Positions 17,901-26,126 of a DNA stretch of 33,920 nucleotides are shown here, piece by piece; position 1 is the first letter of the stretch; every line of letters begins with the position of its first letter. The stretch is from Cytophagaceae bacterium. Lineage in GTDB: Bacteria > Bacteroidota > Bacteroidia > Cytophagales > Spirosomataceae. Location: contig JAIYBU010000020.1 in NCBI GenBank assembly GCA_027488335.1, positions 1 through 33,920 of the forward strand, given 5' to 3'. The notes below the pieces were generated by a model, which searched no databases, was not told the DNA's origin, and worked only from the letters and a program-made list of their open reading frames with translations. A program made the translations under genes and the position numbers.

Positions 17901-19043
17901 TTAATTATTGACAGGTTTTTCGGTAAAAGCAGTTAAAGCTTTGCCATCATATCGGTAGAGACCGACCTCACGAGTACCTATCCAGATATTATTATCTTTA
18001 TCAACAAAAAGGCTTTCGATGGCACTGTTAGCCATTTTTTCAGTCGAAAATGCTCTGAAATTCTTACCATCGTAAATACTTATACAACCTTCTTTTATTC
18101 CTTTGGCATCTTTACGTACGCCACCAATCCAGATATTTCCTTCTTTATCGGCCACTATTGCTCGGATGATATTATCACAGAAACCCTCTTGGCTGGTCAG
18201 TCTTGTAATACTTTTACCATCGTATTTGCTTATGCCGTAACGATGCGGGTGCCTCATCCAAAGAATACCGTTTTTATCTTCTAAAACCGAACTTGCCGTA
18301 CTAAATATGCTTTTATTTTCAAGGATATCCTTGTAGTTACTTGTTATTAAATCTTCGTCTGGTGCAGCCGTTTTAGTTCCTAAAATTGGGAAATCTTTAA
18401 ATGATTTGCCGTCGTAGCGATATTGTCCAAACCAAATATTGCCTGATTTTTCTTGATAGATAGTGTAAATTGCCACATGGTGAAAACCATCGCTGGAGAG
18501 AGGTCCTTCGTTTTGCAAAAATTGATTAAAAGTTTTTCCGTTGTATTGAAACACACCTTCATCTTGTGTTCCGAACCAAATATTGCCCATTTTGTCTTGA
18601 AACATACTTAGCACCGCTTTGTTTTGTGGAGGCAAGCATCCTTTTTGTGGGGCAGCCTGACGGAAAAAAGGACTTGTGATGGGCGTTCTTGTCCATGGAA
18701 GAGCAAAGTCAGTAAATTTCTTTCCATCGAATCGGCAAACACCATCTTTTGTACCTACCCAAATATTTCCTTTAAAATCTTCCATCATACACTGCACAAT
18801 ATTGCTATTGAGGCCGTCTTTCATCGTAAAATTCACGAAGCCTTTACCATCGTAACGATACACGCCTGCTCCCGAAGTAGCAAACCAAATATTACCCGAT
18901 TTATCTTGCATTCCTTGACGAATAAATGTGTACTGAGCCGTGCCAGTGGGAATAATAAGTTTTGGATGAGATACCTGATTTTGAGCATTGCTGTGGCAGC
19001 CTTTCAGCAACAATAATGCTACTAAGAGCGAATAGATTTTCAT
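17901..19043 (-). CDS. Free-standing seven-blade Reg_prop propeller lipoprotein
   Basis: A 380-aa exported protein with a short lipoprotein signal (lipobox LKGC, cysteine at 16), so probably membrane-anchored outside the cytoplasm. The mature region holds seven 'two-component regulator propeller' blades. Their D-x-x-G-NIW-[FVI]-G cores fall near residues 50, 92, 153, 201, 259 (variant GILWM), 302 and 351, each usually followed by a YDGK-x-F strand. That makes one complete seven-bladed beta-propeller. In Bacteroidota these blades normally form the periplasmic half of hybrid two-component glycan sensors; here no transmembrane, kinase or regulator domain follows. It is the downstream gene of a minus-strand pair, 89 bp after the exported 181-aa protein, and faces a divergent membrane-bound regulator. 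Ligand unknown. Confidence 0.88.
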   Translation of the reverse strand: MKIYSLLVALLLLKGCHSNAQNQVSHPKLIIPTGTAQYTFIRQGMQDKSGNIWFATSGAGVYRYDGKGFVNFTMKDGLNSNIVQCMMEDFKGNIWVGTKDGVCRFDGKKFTDFALPWTRTPITSPFFRQAAPQKGCLPPQNKAVLSMFQDKMGNIWFGTQDEGVFQYNGKTFNQFLQNEGPLSSDGFHHVAIYTIYQEKSGNIWFGQYRYDGKSFKDFPILGTKTAAPDEDLITSNYKDILENKSIFSTASSVLEDKNGILWMRHPHRYGISKYDGKSITRLTSQEGFCDNIIRAIVADKEGNIWIGGVRKDAKGIKEGCISIYDGKNFRAFSTEKMANSAIESLFVDKDNNIWIGTREVGLYRYDGKALTAFTEKPVNN

Positions 19044-19132
19044 ATTTCTGATATTTAGTTTTTATTTCTTACTCTCTTTATTTTTATGTTCTGTTATGGT
19101 CAACAGGTATAAGTATTTCATCATTTCTTTAC

Positions 19133-19678
19133 TCAGCAACCACCTTTTCGGGGCGGACGGTTATAGATTATTTTATTATCACGTACTACATAGTCGCCCG
19201 AAACGATTGGATAAGAATACTTGGGGGCGTGCATTACGCTATGGCTTTTTAGAAGTATTTTATCGTTCACTTTCAGGCTGTGCAATTGCTGAAATTCATT
19301 AGGCTTTAATGGCCCAAAACTAAGAATAAAATCTTCACCATTAATATTGGCCATCATTCCGAAGCCAACTCTTGAGCCAATAGGAAGAGAAAGGGAGGTT
19401 ATCACTGCCTCCATATTAGTAAAAGTACTTACCTGTTTCCTTATCTTTGCCTCACTGGCATACACTTTTTTGCCTGCGGCAGAGGCTTCCCATTTTTTGT
19501 ACATGATACCATCAGGCGATGCTTCCCATTGTTTTCTTGCAGCTCTCATTTCAGCAGCCGAGAGAAGTTTTGGAATTGATTTTTTTGCAGTTTCATTATT
19601 AATTTGACGATTGGCAAATACCAGTCCGCCCACTACAATCAGAGTCAATGTGAACGTATAGATGATGATTTCTTTCAT
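19133..19678 (-). CDS. Exported or membrane-anchored protein of unknown function with a WEAS repeat
   Basis: I do not recognise this 181-aa protein. Residues 5-22 form a hydrophobic anchor or uncleaved signal (IIYTFTLTLIVVGGLVFA). Residues 41-75 contain two copies of a W-E-A-S-x2-G-...-Y motif 12 residues apart (tryptophans at 51 and 63) in a charged helical region. The C-terminal half is beta-rich: TSLSLPIGSRVGFGMMAN, FILSFGPLKPNEFQQLHSLKVNDKI and KYSYPIVSGDYVVRDNKIIY, ending with a Pro/Arg/Gly tail and a final Cys. It heads the minus-strand pair with the propeller lipoprotein and begins 184 bp from the divergent winged-helix regulator, with a repeated 11-bp operator-like array between them. 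A TAGCTTTG -7-like element is at 19754-19747 on the minus strand. Confidence 0.75.
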   Translation of the reverse strand: MKEIIIYTFTLTLIVVGGLVFANRQINNETAKKSIPKLLSAAEMRAARKQWEASPDGIMYKKWEASAAGKKVYASEAKIRKQVSTFTNMEAVITSLSLPIGSRVGFGMMANINGEDFILSFGPLKPNEFQQLHSLKVNDKILLKSHSVMHAPKYSYPIVSGDYVVRDNKIIYNRPPRKGGC

Positions 19679-19783
19679 GATTTTTGAATGTTTAGCATAC
19701 TATTAAATGCTGCCTTGTTCATGACCGCTAACTCTCAGATTTCCAACAAAGCTAATGGCTTGAAAACATAAAATTGCTAAAAG

Positions 19784-19827
19784 TCTTGTAAATAGACTGT
19801 AAACGACTTGTAAAATGATTGTAAAAG
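19784..19827. promoter_or_regulatory. Four 11-bp direct repeats with core TGTAAA (candidate operator)
   Basis: TGTAAA occurs at 19787, 19798, 19809 and 19820, exactly 11 bp apart, each preceded by C or T (units TCTTGTAAATA, GACTGTAAACG, ACTTGTAAAAT and GATTGTAAAAG). A weaker TGTAAT follows at 19836. Direct repeats with an 11-bp period are the arrangement bound head-to-tail by PhoB/OmpR-type winged helices. The array lies between two divergent genes, one of which encodes such a domain. It ends about 26 bp before the -7-like TATTTTTG (19852-19859) and begins about 33 bp beyond the -7-like element of the opposite gene. Confidence 0.7.
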
Positions 19828-19862
19828 CAATTATTTGTAATATAGATTCTCTATTTTTGTCT

Positions 19863-20738
19863 ATGAAATCAAAGATTTTACCTTTTTTCATCGTAGTTTG
19901 TTTACTTTTTACGATTGTTTCGTTTGTGGCAGAGAAATCGGATAAGAGCGATTTTGAAGCGGCAAAGGAAGTCATCATCATGCGTGAAATCTCCAATCGA
20001 GTGCTGCGTTACACAGGCGATACCACTTCAACGGTATTACCCATCCATCGTTTAGCCGAGAATGAGTTTGAAATTCCGTTTGAAAGCAGTTTTTCATTCA
20101 AGCCTGATTCGTTGGTGAGAATTATTGATAGAGTAATATCGAGCAATGATTTGCCTCGTAATTATATCGTAAATGTTATCGAGTGTAATACTGCAAAGGT
20201 GGTTTTTGGTTATGCAGTTTTTGGAGTGGAGCAAAAAAGTTTAGTGCCGTGTTTGGGGCGTCAGCAACCCAGCAAACGCTATTGTATCAATATAAAATTT
20301 GAAGAATCAAGTTGGTTGAGTAAGCATCTATATCTATTGGGGCTTGGTTTGCTTGGAGTGGGCTTAATTGCTTTTATTGCCCAACGATTCAAAAAAACAA
20401 AACTTACAACGGAGCAAACTATTGAAGAATCTCTAATAAATAAGGCTGCCATACATATTGGTCAGTATGAATTTTTACCCGAAGAATTATTGTTGGTTTT
20501 TGAAGCCGAAAAAATCCCGTTAACCATCAAAGAAGTTAAGCTATTAAGTATTTTTGCCAATAATCTCAACCAAATTATTGACCGCAATCGCCTTCAAAAA
20601 GAAGTTTGGGAAGACGAAGGCATAATTGTAGGTCGAAGTTTGGATATGTTTATCTCGAAACTACGAAAGAAATTGGAGCAAGACCCAACCGTAAAACTCA
20701 CCAATATTCACGGCAAAGGCTATAAATTGGAAGTGTAA
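19863..20738 (+). CDS. Membrane-anchored one-component regulator with C-terminal PhoB/OmpR-type winged helix
   Basis: Predicted 291-aa transmembrane transcription factor. TM1 is residues 5-22 (ILPFFIVVCLLFTIVSFV). A roughly 130-residue extracytoplasmic domain (23-154) contains cysteines 108, 130 and 141. TM2 is about 155-173 (LYLLGLGLLGVGLIAFIA). A cytoplasmic trans_reg_C winged helix (197-291) follows with LTIKEVKLLSIFANN, the recognition-helix region GRSLDMFISKLRKKL and the wing INIHGKGYKLEV-like ending TNIHGKGYKLEV. There is no receiver domain and no kinase. The order is the reverse of ToxR, whose DNA-binding domain is N-terminal. The in-frame ATG at 19815 is rejected as the start because it lies inside the 11-bp repeat array and upstream of the -7-like TATTTTTG at 19852-19859; from 19863 the first helix is a normal signal anchor. 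The gene converges with the next gene, 5 bp apart at their stops. Confidence 0.87.
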   Translation: MKSKILPFFIVVCLLFTIVSFVAEKSDKSDFEAAKEVIIMREISNRVLRYTGDTTSTVLPIHRLAENEFEIPFESSFSFKPDSLVRIIDRVISSNDLPRNYIVNVIECNTAKVVFGYAVFGVEQKSLVPCLGRQQPSKRYCINIKFEESSWLSKHLYLLGLGLLGVGLIAFIAQRFKKTKLTTEQTIEESLINKAAIHIGQYEFLPEELLLVFEAEKIPLTIKEVKLLSIFANNLNQIIDRNRLQKEVWEDEGIIVGRSLDMFISKLRKKLEQDPTVKLTNIHGKGYKLEV

Positions 20739-20743
20739 ATATA

Positions 20744-21346
20744 TTATTTAACAAAATCTTCTTTCGTTGTAAAATACTCAAGCAATAAAATCAAGAGTAT
20801 CATGCTTACAAACGTGATTTTTTGCATAATAGGCAAATAAGCAAAATCTCCCGAACCGTAGAGGTATAGCGTAAAATAAAAAATTAGCATACTGATAACG
20901 CATAGAATTTTAAAGAAATGCAGTTTTGATTTAAGAATAAATATCGTGATATAAAAAATACTAAGTAGAAATAGCGTACTGGCTATCGTAACCATTATAT
21001 CATGCAGTGGCGTAACGATTAAAAACGTAAAAATCATTCCGCCCGCTCCTGCATATTTTATGACATTGGCAGCACTCTTTTGCGAAATTTTCTCCGAAAA
21101 CCGCATAAAAAATACCGCAAAACTTATTGCAAGAAAAACCATTCCTGCATCTGCCCAATACCTTGCTGGGTTGTCTGAACCATTCAAGGCTTTTGCTCCG
21201 AAAAGATTACTGATAAAATTTTTTGTTAGGTCGAAACCAACCGAGTTTTTATCGAACATCGAGCCACCTGGATAAACTATCATGGCTATGAATAGCAATA
21301 ATAACGAGGCCATGATTCCTATCAGAACTGAGTGTTTTTTTTGCAT
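20744..21346 (-). CDS. Multi-pass integral membrane protein (DUF998-like)
   Basis: A 200-aa protein with about six hydrophobic segments: residues 7-25 (VLIGIMASLLLLFIAMIVY), 64-82, 97-113, 117-137, 145-163 and 172-191. A short loop after TM1 reads PGGSMFDKNSVGFDLTKNFISNLFG, and ITPLHDIM-like sequence (VTPLHDIMV) precedes TM4. This arrangement resembles the DUF998/frhAMMR-like membrane family, but I assign that only tentatively. No catalytic or transport signature is visible. It is transcribed towards the winged-helix regulator, so co-regulation is not implied. No convincing promoter was found in the 154-bp gap upstream (21347-21500). Confidence 0.8.
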   Translation of the reverse strand: MQKKHSVLIGIMASLLLLFIAMIVYPGGSMFDKNSVGFDLTKNFISNLFGAKALNGSDNPARYWADAGMVFLAISFAVFFMRFSEKISQKSAANVIKYAGAGGMIFTFLIVTPLHDIMVTIASTLFLLSIFYITIFILKSKLHFFKILCVISMLIFYFTLYLYGSGDFAYLPIMQKITFVSMILLILLLEYFTTKEDFVK

Positions 21347-21500
21347 TTAAGTTTTATGCGGTCTTTTAGGGACGGAATAATGTAAATTTAGGTTTTGAAG
21401 ATGCTTGTATAAGCAGCACAAACTTATCTTATCGGACGGAATATATAAAATCTGATATGCTCCAAGTAGGCAATATACGTCAGATTTAGATAAAATAAGA

Positions 21501-22046
21501 CTACTTAAATGTATAAAAAACACCAAAACTTGTGTTATTGGTCAATGAACCATTTAGATTAATAACCGTTGTGCCTTTTAAGCTATTGAATTGCAAACTT
21601 GCCGAGCCAAATCCTGCACTTACCATAAAATGATTAGTGATATGATACATAAATCGTAATGGAGAAGCATAGGCATTCATATTAAATCCATTCACATCGC
21701 CAAAAACACCTTTAACTGAGCCACCAATGTAGGGTGCAAGGTAGAGTTTATCAATCATTTTAACGAATTTTCCTCGCTCGATGGCTGGGCCAACCATCAC
21801 CATGTTGGGGCTTTTTGCAATGTTAGACAAGACATTAATACCTCCGCCGTATGCCCAATACGTGTTATCACTTTTGATTTTTCCGTAAAGAAGCGACCCT
21901 CCGAAAGAAGTAACAGTCTGCCCACTTTCACTAATGATGTTTGCTGACAAAGCACCATTAATAATTTTTCGGCCTGCTAAATCTTGTCCGAAAGTTGTGA
22001 GAGAAACTAAGAGGAATAATCCTGCGAGAATGTTTTGTTTTTTCAT
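21501..22046 (-). CDS. Small outer-membrane beta-barrel-like exported protein
   Basis: From ATG 22046 the product is 181 aa with a clear signal peptide (MKKQNILAGLFLLVSLTTFGQ). The mature part is built of alternating amphipathic strands with Gly/Asn turns (GGSLLYGKIKSDNTYWAYGGGINVLS, YLAPYIGGSVKGVFGD, FMVSAGFGSASLQFNSL) and ends NTSFGVFYTFK, with the C-terminal aromatic pattern of 8-stranded outer-membrane barrels. The reading frame is open up to 22133, but the extra 29 residues lack a signal peptide. No specific family is recognised. It is separated by 128 bp from the M20 peptidase gene upstream on the same strand. Confidence 0.75.
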   Translation of the reverse strand: MKKQNILAGLFLLVSLTTFGQDLAGRKIINGALSANIISESGQTVTSFGGSLLYGKIKSDNTYWAYGGGINVLSNIAKSPNMVMVGPAIERGKFVKMIDKLYLAPYIGGSVKGVFGDVNGFNMNAYASPLRFMYHITNHFMVSAGFGSASLQFNSLKGTTVINLNGSLTNNTSFGVFYTFK

Positions 22047-22174
22047 TGGTAGATTTAAAGGATTTATTGTTAAAAGTTGGTAAAACGTGTTGAATGAGTT
22101 GTTGTGTTTGATAATGAAAAATGTGCAATCCATTGGCTGAAAATTTCAACGAACGGATTGCATAATTTTAAATT

Positions 22175-23488
22175 TTACTTTGCCAAACCCGCTTCGGCAA
22201 CCAAAGTAAGCAAGGCTGCTTGAATGGCTTTGTATCCTTCAAAATCATACCACCATTCGTTGAGTGCGTGAGCGTTGCCGCTTTTGCCACCTCGGCCAAT
22301 CGTAACGGCTGGAATGCCTTTTGAAATCGGAATATTTGAATTGGTAGAGCCACGAGTGAGTTGTGGAGTTTCACCAAAAAATGAAGAAACTGCCATTGTT
22401 TTTTGAATCAAAGGTAGCGTTTCGGGTAATTCGCCCGATGGGCGGTCGCCGATTTTTACAATATCCACCGTAAGGGCTGGCCCCATGCGTTTCATGGCGT
22501 TGTGTTCGTCAAGGGCTTTTTTTACCGAAGCCTTCAAAATAGCATCTACTTGATTGAGGTTATCAGGAAACTCCGAACGCATATCAATTTCCATCCACGA
22601 TTCAAAAGCAATCGAATTGACCGAAGTTCCACCACCAATACGCCCTACATTATAACTGGTTCTGGCTCCCGATTTGGTATATTTATCGGCTGCCGTCGAA
22701 AAGTAATGAATAGCAGAACCCAACGCATGTTGTGGATTGGCTAACCCAAATGCCCCCCACGAGTGTCCTCCTGGTCCACGGAATGTAATTCGGTAACGGT
22801 ACGAACCAAGTCCCATTGTGTTTACACGGCTAATATCTCCGCCGTCGACCGCAATCCAAGCATCTATTTTTCGGCCTTCGCCATTAAACAGGTATTTTAC
22901 ACCACGTAAATCGCCCAGCCCTTCTTCGCCCACCGTACCGATAAACAAAACATCGGCTTGGGTCTCTATTTTTGCGGCCTCCATGGCTCTTAAAATAGAG
23001 GGTAGCAAAATCAACCCACGAGTATTATCGCCAATGCCAGGAGCATAAAGCGTATCGCCTTTGAATTTTACTTTTACATCGGTTTCAATAGGAAAAACAG
23101 TATCGAGGTGAGCATCAAAACCCACGCAACGATTAGCGTTTTTACCTTTGCGGAGGGCAATTACATTGCCCACTTTATCAATCCAAACAGAGTCGGCTCC
23201 TGCTTCTTTGAGCATGGCCGCAAAACGAGCCGCTCGTTTTTCCTCTTTGAAAGGTGGAGCAGGAATTTCATTGAGCATAATTAGCTCTTCACGGTTTCGT
23301 TTGTTTTCTGATAAAATAACTTGAAAAGCCGCTTGTATTTGCTTATTTTGAGCTAATTGGGCAATTTCTTTCTTATACTCAGGGGCAATTTTGCCAGTTT
23401 TACCCGCTTCATCTTCTTGCGAAAAGGCGTTCTCGAACGAGGTAAAGCACACACAAAAAATAATACTTAATCGTAAAGATATTTTCAT
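22175..23488 (-). CDS. Exported M20-family metallopeptidase
   Basis: A 437-aa dizinc peptidase of the M20 family with a signal peptide (MKISLRLSIIFCVCFTSFENAFS), hence periplasmic or secreted. Metal and catalytic motifs are intact: FDAHLDTVFP (H127, D129), the bridging Asp in GIGDNTRG (D154), the general-base pair in GTVGEEGLGD (E188, E189), VDGGD (D215), the dimerisation-domain GPGGHSWG and the final zinc histidine in GNAHALNEWW. The closest resemblance is to peptidase T or carboxypeptidase-type M20 enzymes that trim di- or tripeptides. A TAACTTTG -7-like element lies at 23524-23517 on the minus strand. The 177-bp gap upstream (23489-23665) shows nothing else recognisable. Confidence 0.93.
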   Translation of the reverse strand: MKISLRLSIIFCVCFTSFENAFSQEDEAGKTGKIAPEYKKEIAQLAQNKQIQAAFQVILSENKRNREELIMLNEIPAPPFKEEKRAARFAAMLKEAGADSVWIDKVGNVIALRKGKNANRCVGFDAHLDTVFPIETDVKVKFKGDTLYAPGIGDNTRGLILLPSILRAMEAAKIETQADVLFIGTVGEEGLGDLRGVKYLFNGEGRKIDAWIAVDGGDISRVNTMGLGSYRYRITFRGPGGHSWGAFGLANPQHALGSAIHYFSTAADKYTKSGARTSYNVGRIGGGTSVNSIAFESWMEIDMRSEFPDNLNQVDAILKASVKKALDEHNAMKRMGPALTVDIVKIGDRPSGELPETLPLIQKTMAVSSFFGETPQLTRGSTNSNIPISKGIPAVTIGRGGKSGNAHALNEWWYDFEGYKAIQAALLTLVAEAGLAK

Positions 23489-23665
23489 AGATGTTTAGTT
23501 GATTGAAAGTAAAAGCCAAAGTTAGTGAATTTTCGACAGGCAACTGATAGGAATTTTTGCTTTTTGGTGATGGTATGTTGACTGATACTTTTATTATGGA
23601 TATAAAATTAAGCATACACAACAATAAACTCGGACTGTTCTATTTCAAAACCTAATGTTAATCAT

Positions 23666-24379
23666 TTAGTCAAGGTTAAAATTTACAATTAATGGTTTGT
23701 GGTCGCTGTATTTTGTCCACTTTTCGTAAGTACCAACTTCAACATTTTCTAATTTGTCAATAAGGTTTCGAGATGCAAAACAAAAGTCAATATGATATGG
23801 TCTGTCAATTTTACGTTGCATAAAAAGCGTTTTGTCTTTTTCTTTTCCTTGGGTCTGGTTATGAAAATGATGATAAGTACTTAAAATATCTTTGGTTTTT
23901 AAGTATTCAACAAGATTTGTATGGTTGTAAATTCTATTTGGTCGGTCCCAAATGGAATTGCTATTGAAATCTCCTGCAAGAATTACATTTTCATTGTTTA
24001 ATAAGTTGCTATAAAAATGGACAGCGTTCCAAATTTGCTCTGTATAACAATCGTGTTTTTCTGGTTTCTGCGACCATATTGCGAAAACTGTTAAATTGAT
24101 TTTATGGTTGTAAACTGATAAAGGTAAAATATATTTAAAATTTGGATTGTGTATGTCAAGTAGTTTGATTTTGAAGTCGCTATATGAAAAAACTCCAATT
24201 CCTTTATGAGGATTCTTTCCATACCAAAGAATGTCTGCTGGTTGCTTTGTGTCAAGTCTAAATAAAAGACGTTCTTGATTTTCGCACTCAGGTACAATTA
24301 CAATGTCAGGCTGTTCTGTCAGAATAAATTCAGCCTTTTTCCTGTAAGCCATATTACAATTCCAAGTGATAATTTTCAT
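23666..24379 (-). CDS. Endonuclease/exonuclease/phosphatase (EEP)-superfamily protein
   Basis: A 237-aa cytoplasmic protein of the Mg-dependent EEP fold (exonuclease III, DNase I and phosphatase relatives). Motifs in order: TWNCNMAYRKK, the metal-binding Glu in IVIVPECENQ, the catalytic GDFNSN, HIDFCFASR and the terminal YSDHKPLIVNF. All key Asp, Asn and His residues are present, so it should be active. The substrate (nucleic acid or phosphoester) is not decided. There is no signal peptide, which argues against a secreted nuclease. Its base composition is a little more AT-rich than that of its neighbours. The 195-bp gap to hemN (24380-24574) contains no recognisable element. Confidence 0.9.
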   Translation of the reverse strand: MKIITWNCNMAYRKKAEFILTEQPDIVIVPECENQERLLFRLDTKQPADILWYGKNPHKGIGVFSYSDFKIKLLDIHNPNFKYILPLSVYNHKINLTVFAIWSQKPEKHDCYTEQIWNAVHFYSNLLNNENVILAGDFNSNSIWDRPNRIYNHTNLVEYLKTKDILSTYHHFHNQTQGKEKDKTLFMQRKIDRPYHIDFCFASRNLIDKLENVEVGTYEKWTKYSDHKPLIVNFNLD

Positions 24380-24574
24380 TTATTAGGATGTCTTTTAGAA
24401 GTGATACAACTCCCAAATATGCAAAAATATACTAAAACTTTCGTACTGTTAAAAGATAAAAACATCACCCCCTAAAAATTATCTTAATAAGTGAAATCCT
24501 TAGTAGTTTTGCCATTTTCTATCGTAAAAGTCGTACAAATTGGCAATTTTGGTATAAATTTTTAGACACTTGAT

Positions 24575-25942
24575 TTATATAGTCTTTGAAAATAACTTTT
24601 GTGTGGAGTTACTCTGAGTTAAATGTTCATCAAATGCCATACAAATATTTCTGATAAAGGCTTTTCCAGCGGGTAATACATTGAGTCCAAACTCATTGAA
24701 AACAATAAGGTTGTCTTCGGCAAAATCTTCCAGTTTTTCGAGCAAACTTTCTTTTTCTTCTGCCGTCCAATCCGAAAGCTTCCATGACGTTACTGAATTA
24801 CAAATGATATTTAAAATTTGCTCACGAATAAATAAATCTTTTTTACTGAGCATGTGGCCTTTAAATACAGGAAGTTGTCCATTATTCACCGTTTCAATAT
24901 ACGGCTCAATTTCTTTGATATTTTGTGCAAAGGCCGTCCAGCTATCGCTTATTGACGATGCCCCAAGTCCCAACAAAACTTTCGATTGGGTGGTAGTATA
25001 GCCCATGAAGTTTCGGTGGAGTGTGCCATTTTCTTGGGCTTTATATAAACTATCGTGCGGAAGAGAGAAGTGGTCCATACCAATTTCGCCGTAGTTATTT
25101 TCCTCAAATATTGCTCGTCCACGCTCATATAAAGCTCGTTTTTGTTCGCCACTTGGCAAATTACTTTCATCAAAACCCCGTTGACCATTACCCTTAATCC
25201 ACGGCACGTGTGCGTAAGAGTAAAAGGCTATGCGGTCGGGTTTCAGAGTCAACGTTTTCTGAATTGTATCTTCGATAGACGAAAGTTGCTGAAACGGCAA
25301 CCCAAAAACCAAATCATGACTGATGGAGGTATAGCCAATCGCACGAGCAAGTTCGGTTACATTTTTGACATTCTCAAAAGGCTGAATACGGTGAATGGCC
25401 AACTGAACTTTGGGGTCGTAATCCTGCACACCAAAACTTACTCTGCGGAAACCTAAATCGTAAAGTGTTTGTAGGTGTTCGGCACTTGTATTATTGGGGT
25501 GTCCTTCAAAGCTAAATTCGTGGTTGGGGCTTACGGTGGCGTCTTTCAAAATACCTTCGATAAGCAGTCGGAGAGCTTCGGGAGCAAAAAAACTGGGCGT
25601 TCCACCTCCCAAATGTATTTCGGTAATCTGTGGTTTTTCGGGAAAAATAGCTAAATACAAAGCCCATTCTTTCAAAACTGCCTGAATATAAGGCTCTTCT
25701 ACCGCATGGTTTTTGGTGATACGTTTATGGCAAGCACAAAACGTACACAGACTTTCGCAGTACGGTAAATGAATATATAGGCTTATGCCCGAGTCATTAT
25801 TGGTTGCAGAAAAAGTCTCAACCAAACGGTGTTGCCATTGTTGAGCATCAAAAGTATCAGTTTGCCAATGTGGGACAGTTGGATAACTGGTGTATCTGGG
25901 ACCAGCTACATCATATTTTTTTATAAGCGAAGAATCGGCCAT
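24575..25942 (-). CDS. hemN: Oxygen-independent coproporphyrinogen III oxidase
   Basis: Radical-SAM enzyme that oxidatively decarboxylates coproporphyrinogen III to protoporphyrinogen IX without oxygen, in haem synthesis. The 455-aa length equals that of E. coli HemN (457). The radical-SAM cluster motif CESLCTFCAC gives C62, C66, C69 and the extra C71 seen in true HemN, preceded by YIHLPY. EIHLGGGTPSFF is the SAM-binding glycine motif, and FGVQDYDPKVQLAIHRIQPF and GLPFQQ follow. The N-terminal KKYDVAGPRYTSYPTVPHW is also specific to HemN as opposed to HemW. ATG 25942 is preceded by a TAGTTTTG -7-like element (25970-25963 on the minus strand). Divergent from the AAA+ gene. Confidence 0.96.
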   Translation of the reverse strand: MADSSLIKKYDVAGPRYTSYPTVPHWQTDTFDAQQWQHRLVETFSATNNDSGISLYIHLPYCESLCTFCACHKRITKNHAVEEPYIQAVLKEWALYLAIFPEKPQITEIHLGGGTPSFFAPEALRLLIEGILKDATVSPNHEFSFEGHPNNTSAEHLQTLYDLGFRRVSFGVQDYDPKVQLAIHRIQPFENVKNVTELARAIGYTSISHDLVFGLPFQQLSSIEDTIQKTLTLKPDRIAFYSYAHVPWIKGNGQRGFDESNLPSGEQKRALYERGRAIFEENNYGEIGMDHFSLPHDSLYKAQENGTLHRNFMGYTTTQSKVLLGLGASSISDSWTAFAQNIKEIEPYIETVNNGQLPVFKGHMLSKKDLFIREQILNIICNSVTSWKLSDWTAEEKESLLEKLEDFAEDNLIVFNEFGLNVLPAGKAFIRNICMAFDEHLTQSNSTQKLFSKTI

Positions 25943-26126
25943 GCGTTTACGTAATTTTCATGCAAAACTAAAGGGCAAGTTTCGGAAAAATGATGAGGAA
26001 TGTCATGTTTCCAAAATCAGAAACCAAGATACAGTACTCAAAATCAGCCTTTGGTCAAAAAATACGCCAATTTCAATCAAGAATCGCTTATATTTATCGA
26101 AAGATTTTATTCAAATACCTTTACAA

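Noticed and set aside
19703..19996. Minus-strand 97-codon open frame with a hydrophobic stretch
   Set aside because: It runs antisense to the winged-helix regulator and through the repeat array. Its hydrophobic stretch is the mirror of the intergenic AT-rich sequence.
22047..22133. N-terminal extension of the small outer-membrane protein
   Set aside because: It would bury the clear signal peptide that starts at ATG 22046.
25890..26126. Upstream extension of the AAA+ ATPase reading frame
   Set aside because: It overlaps the divergent hemN start and its candidate promoter, the encoded residues look non-native, and the PH-like domain begins naturally after ATG 26127.
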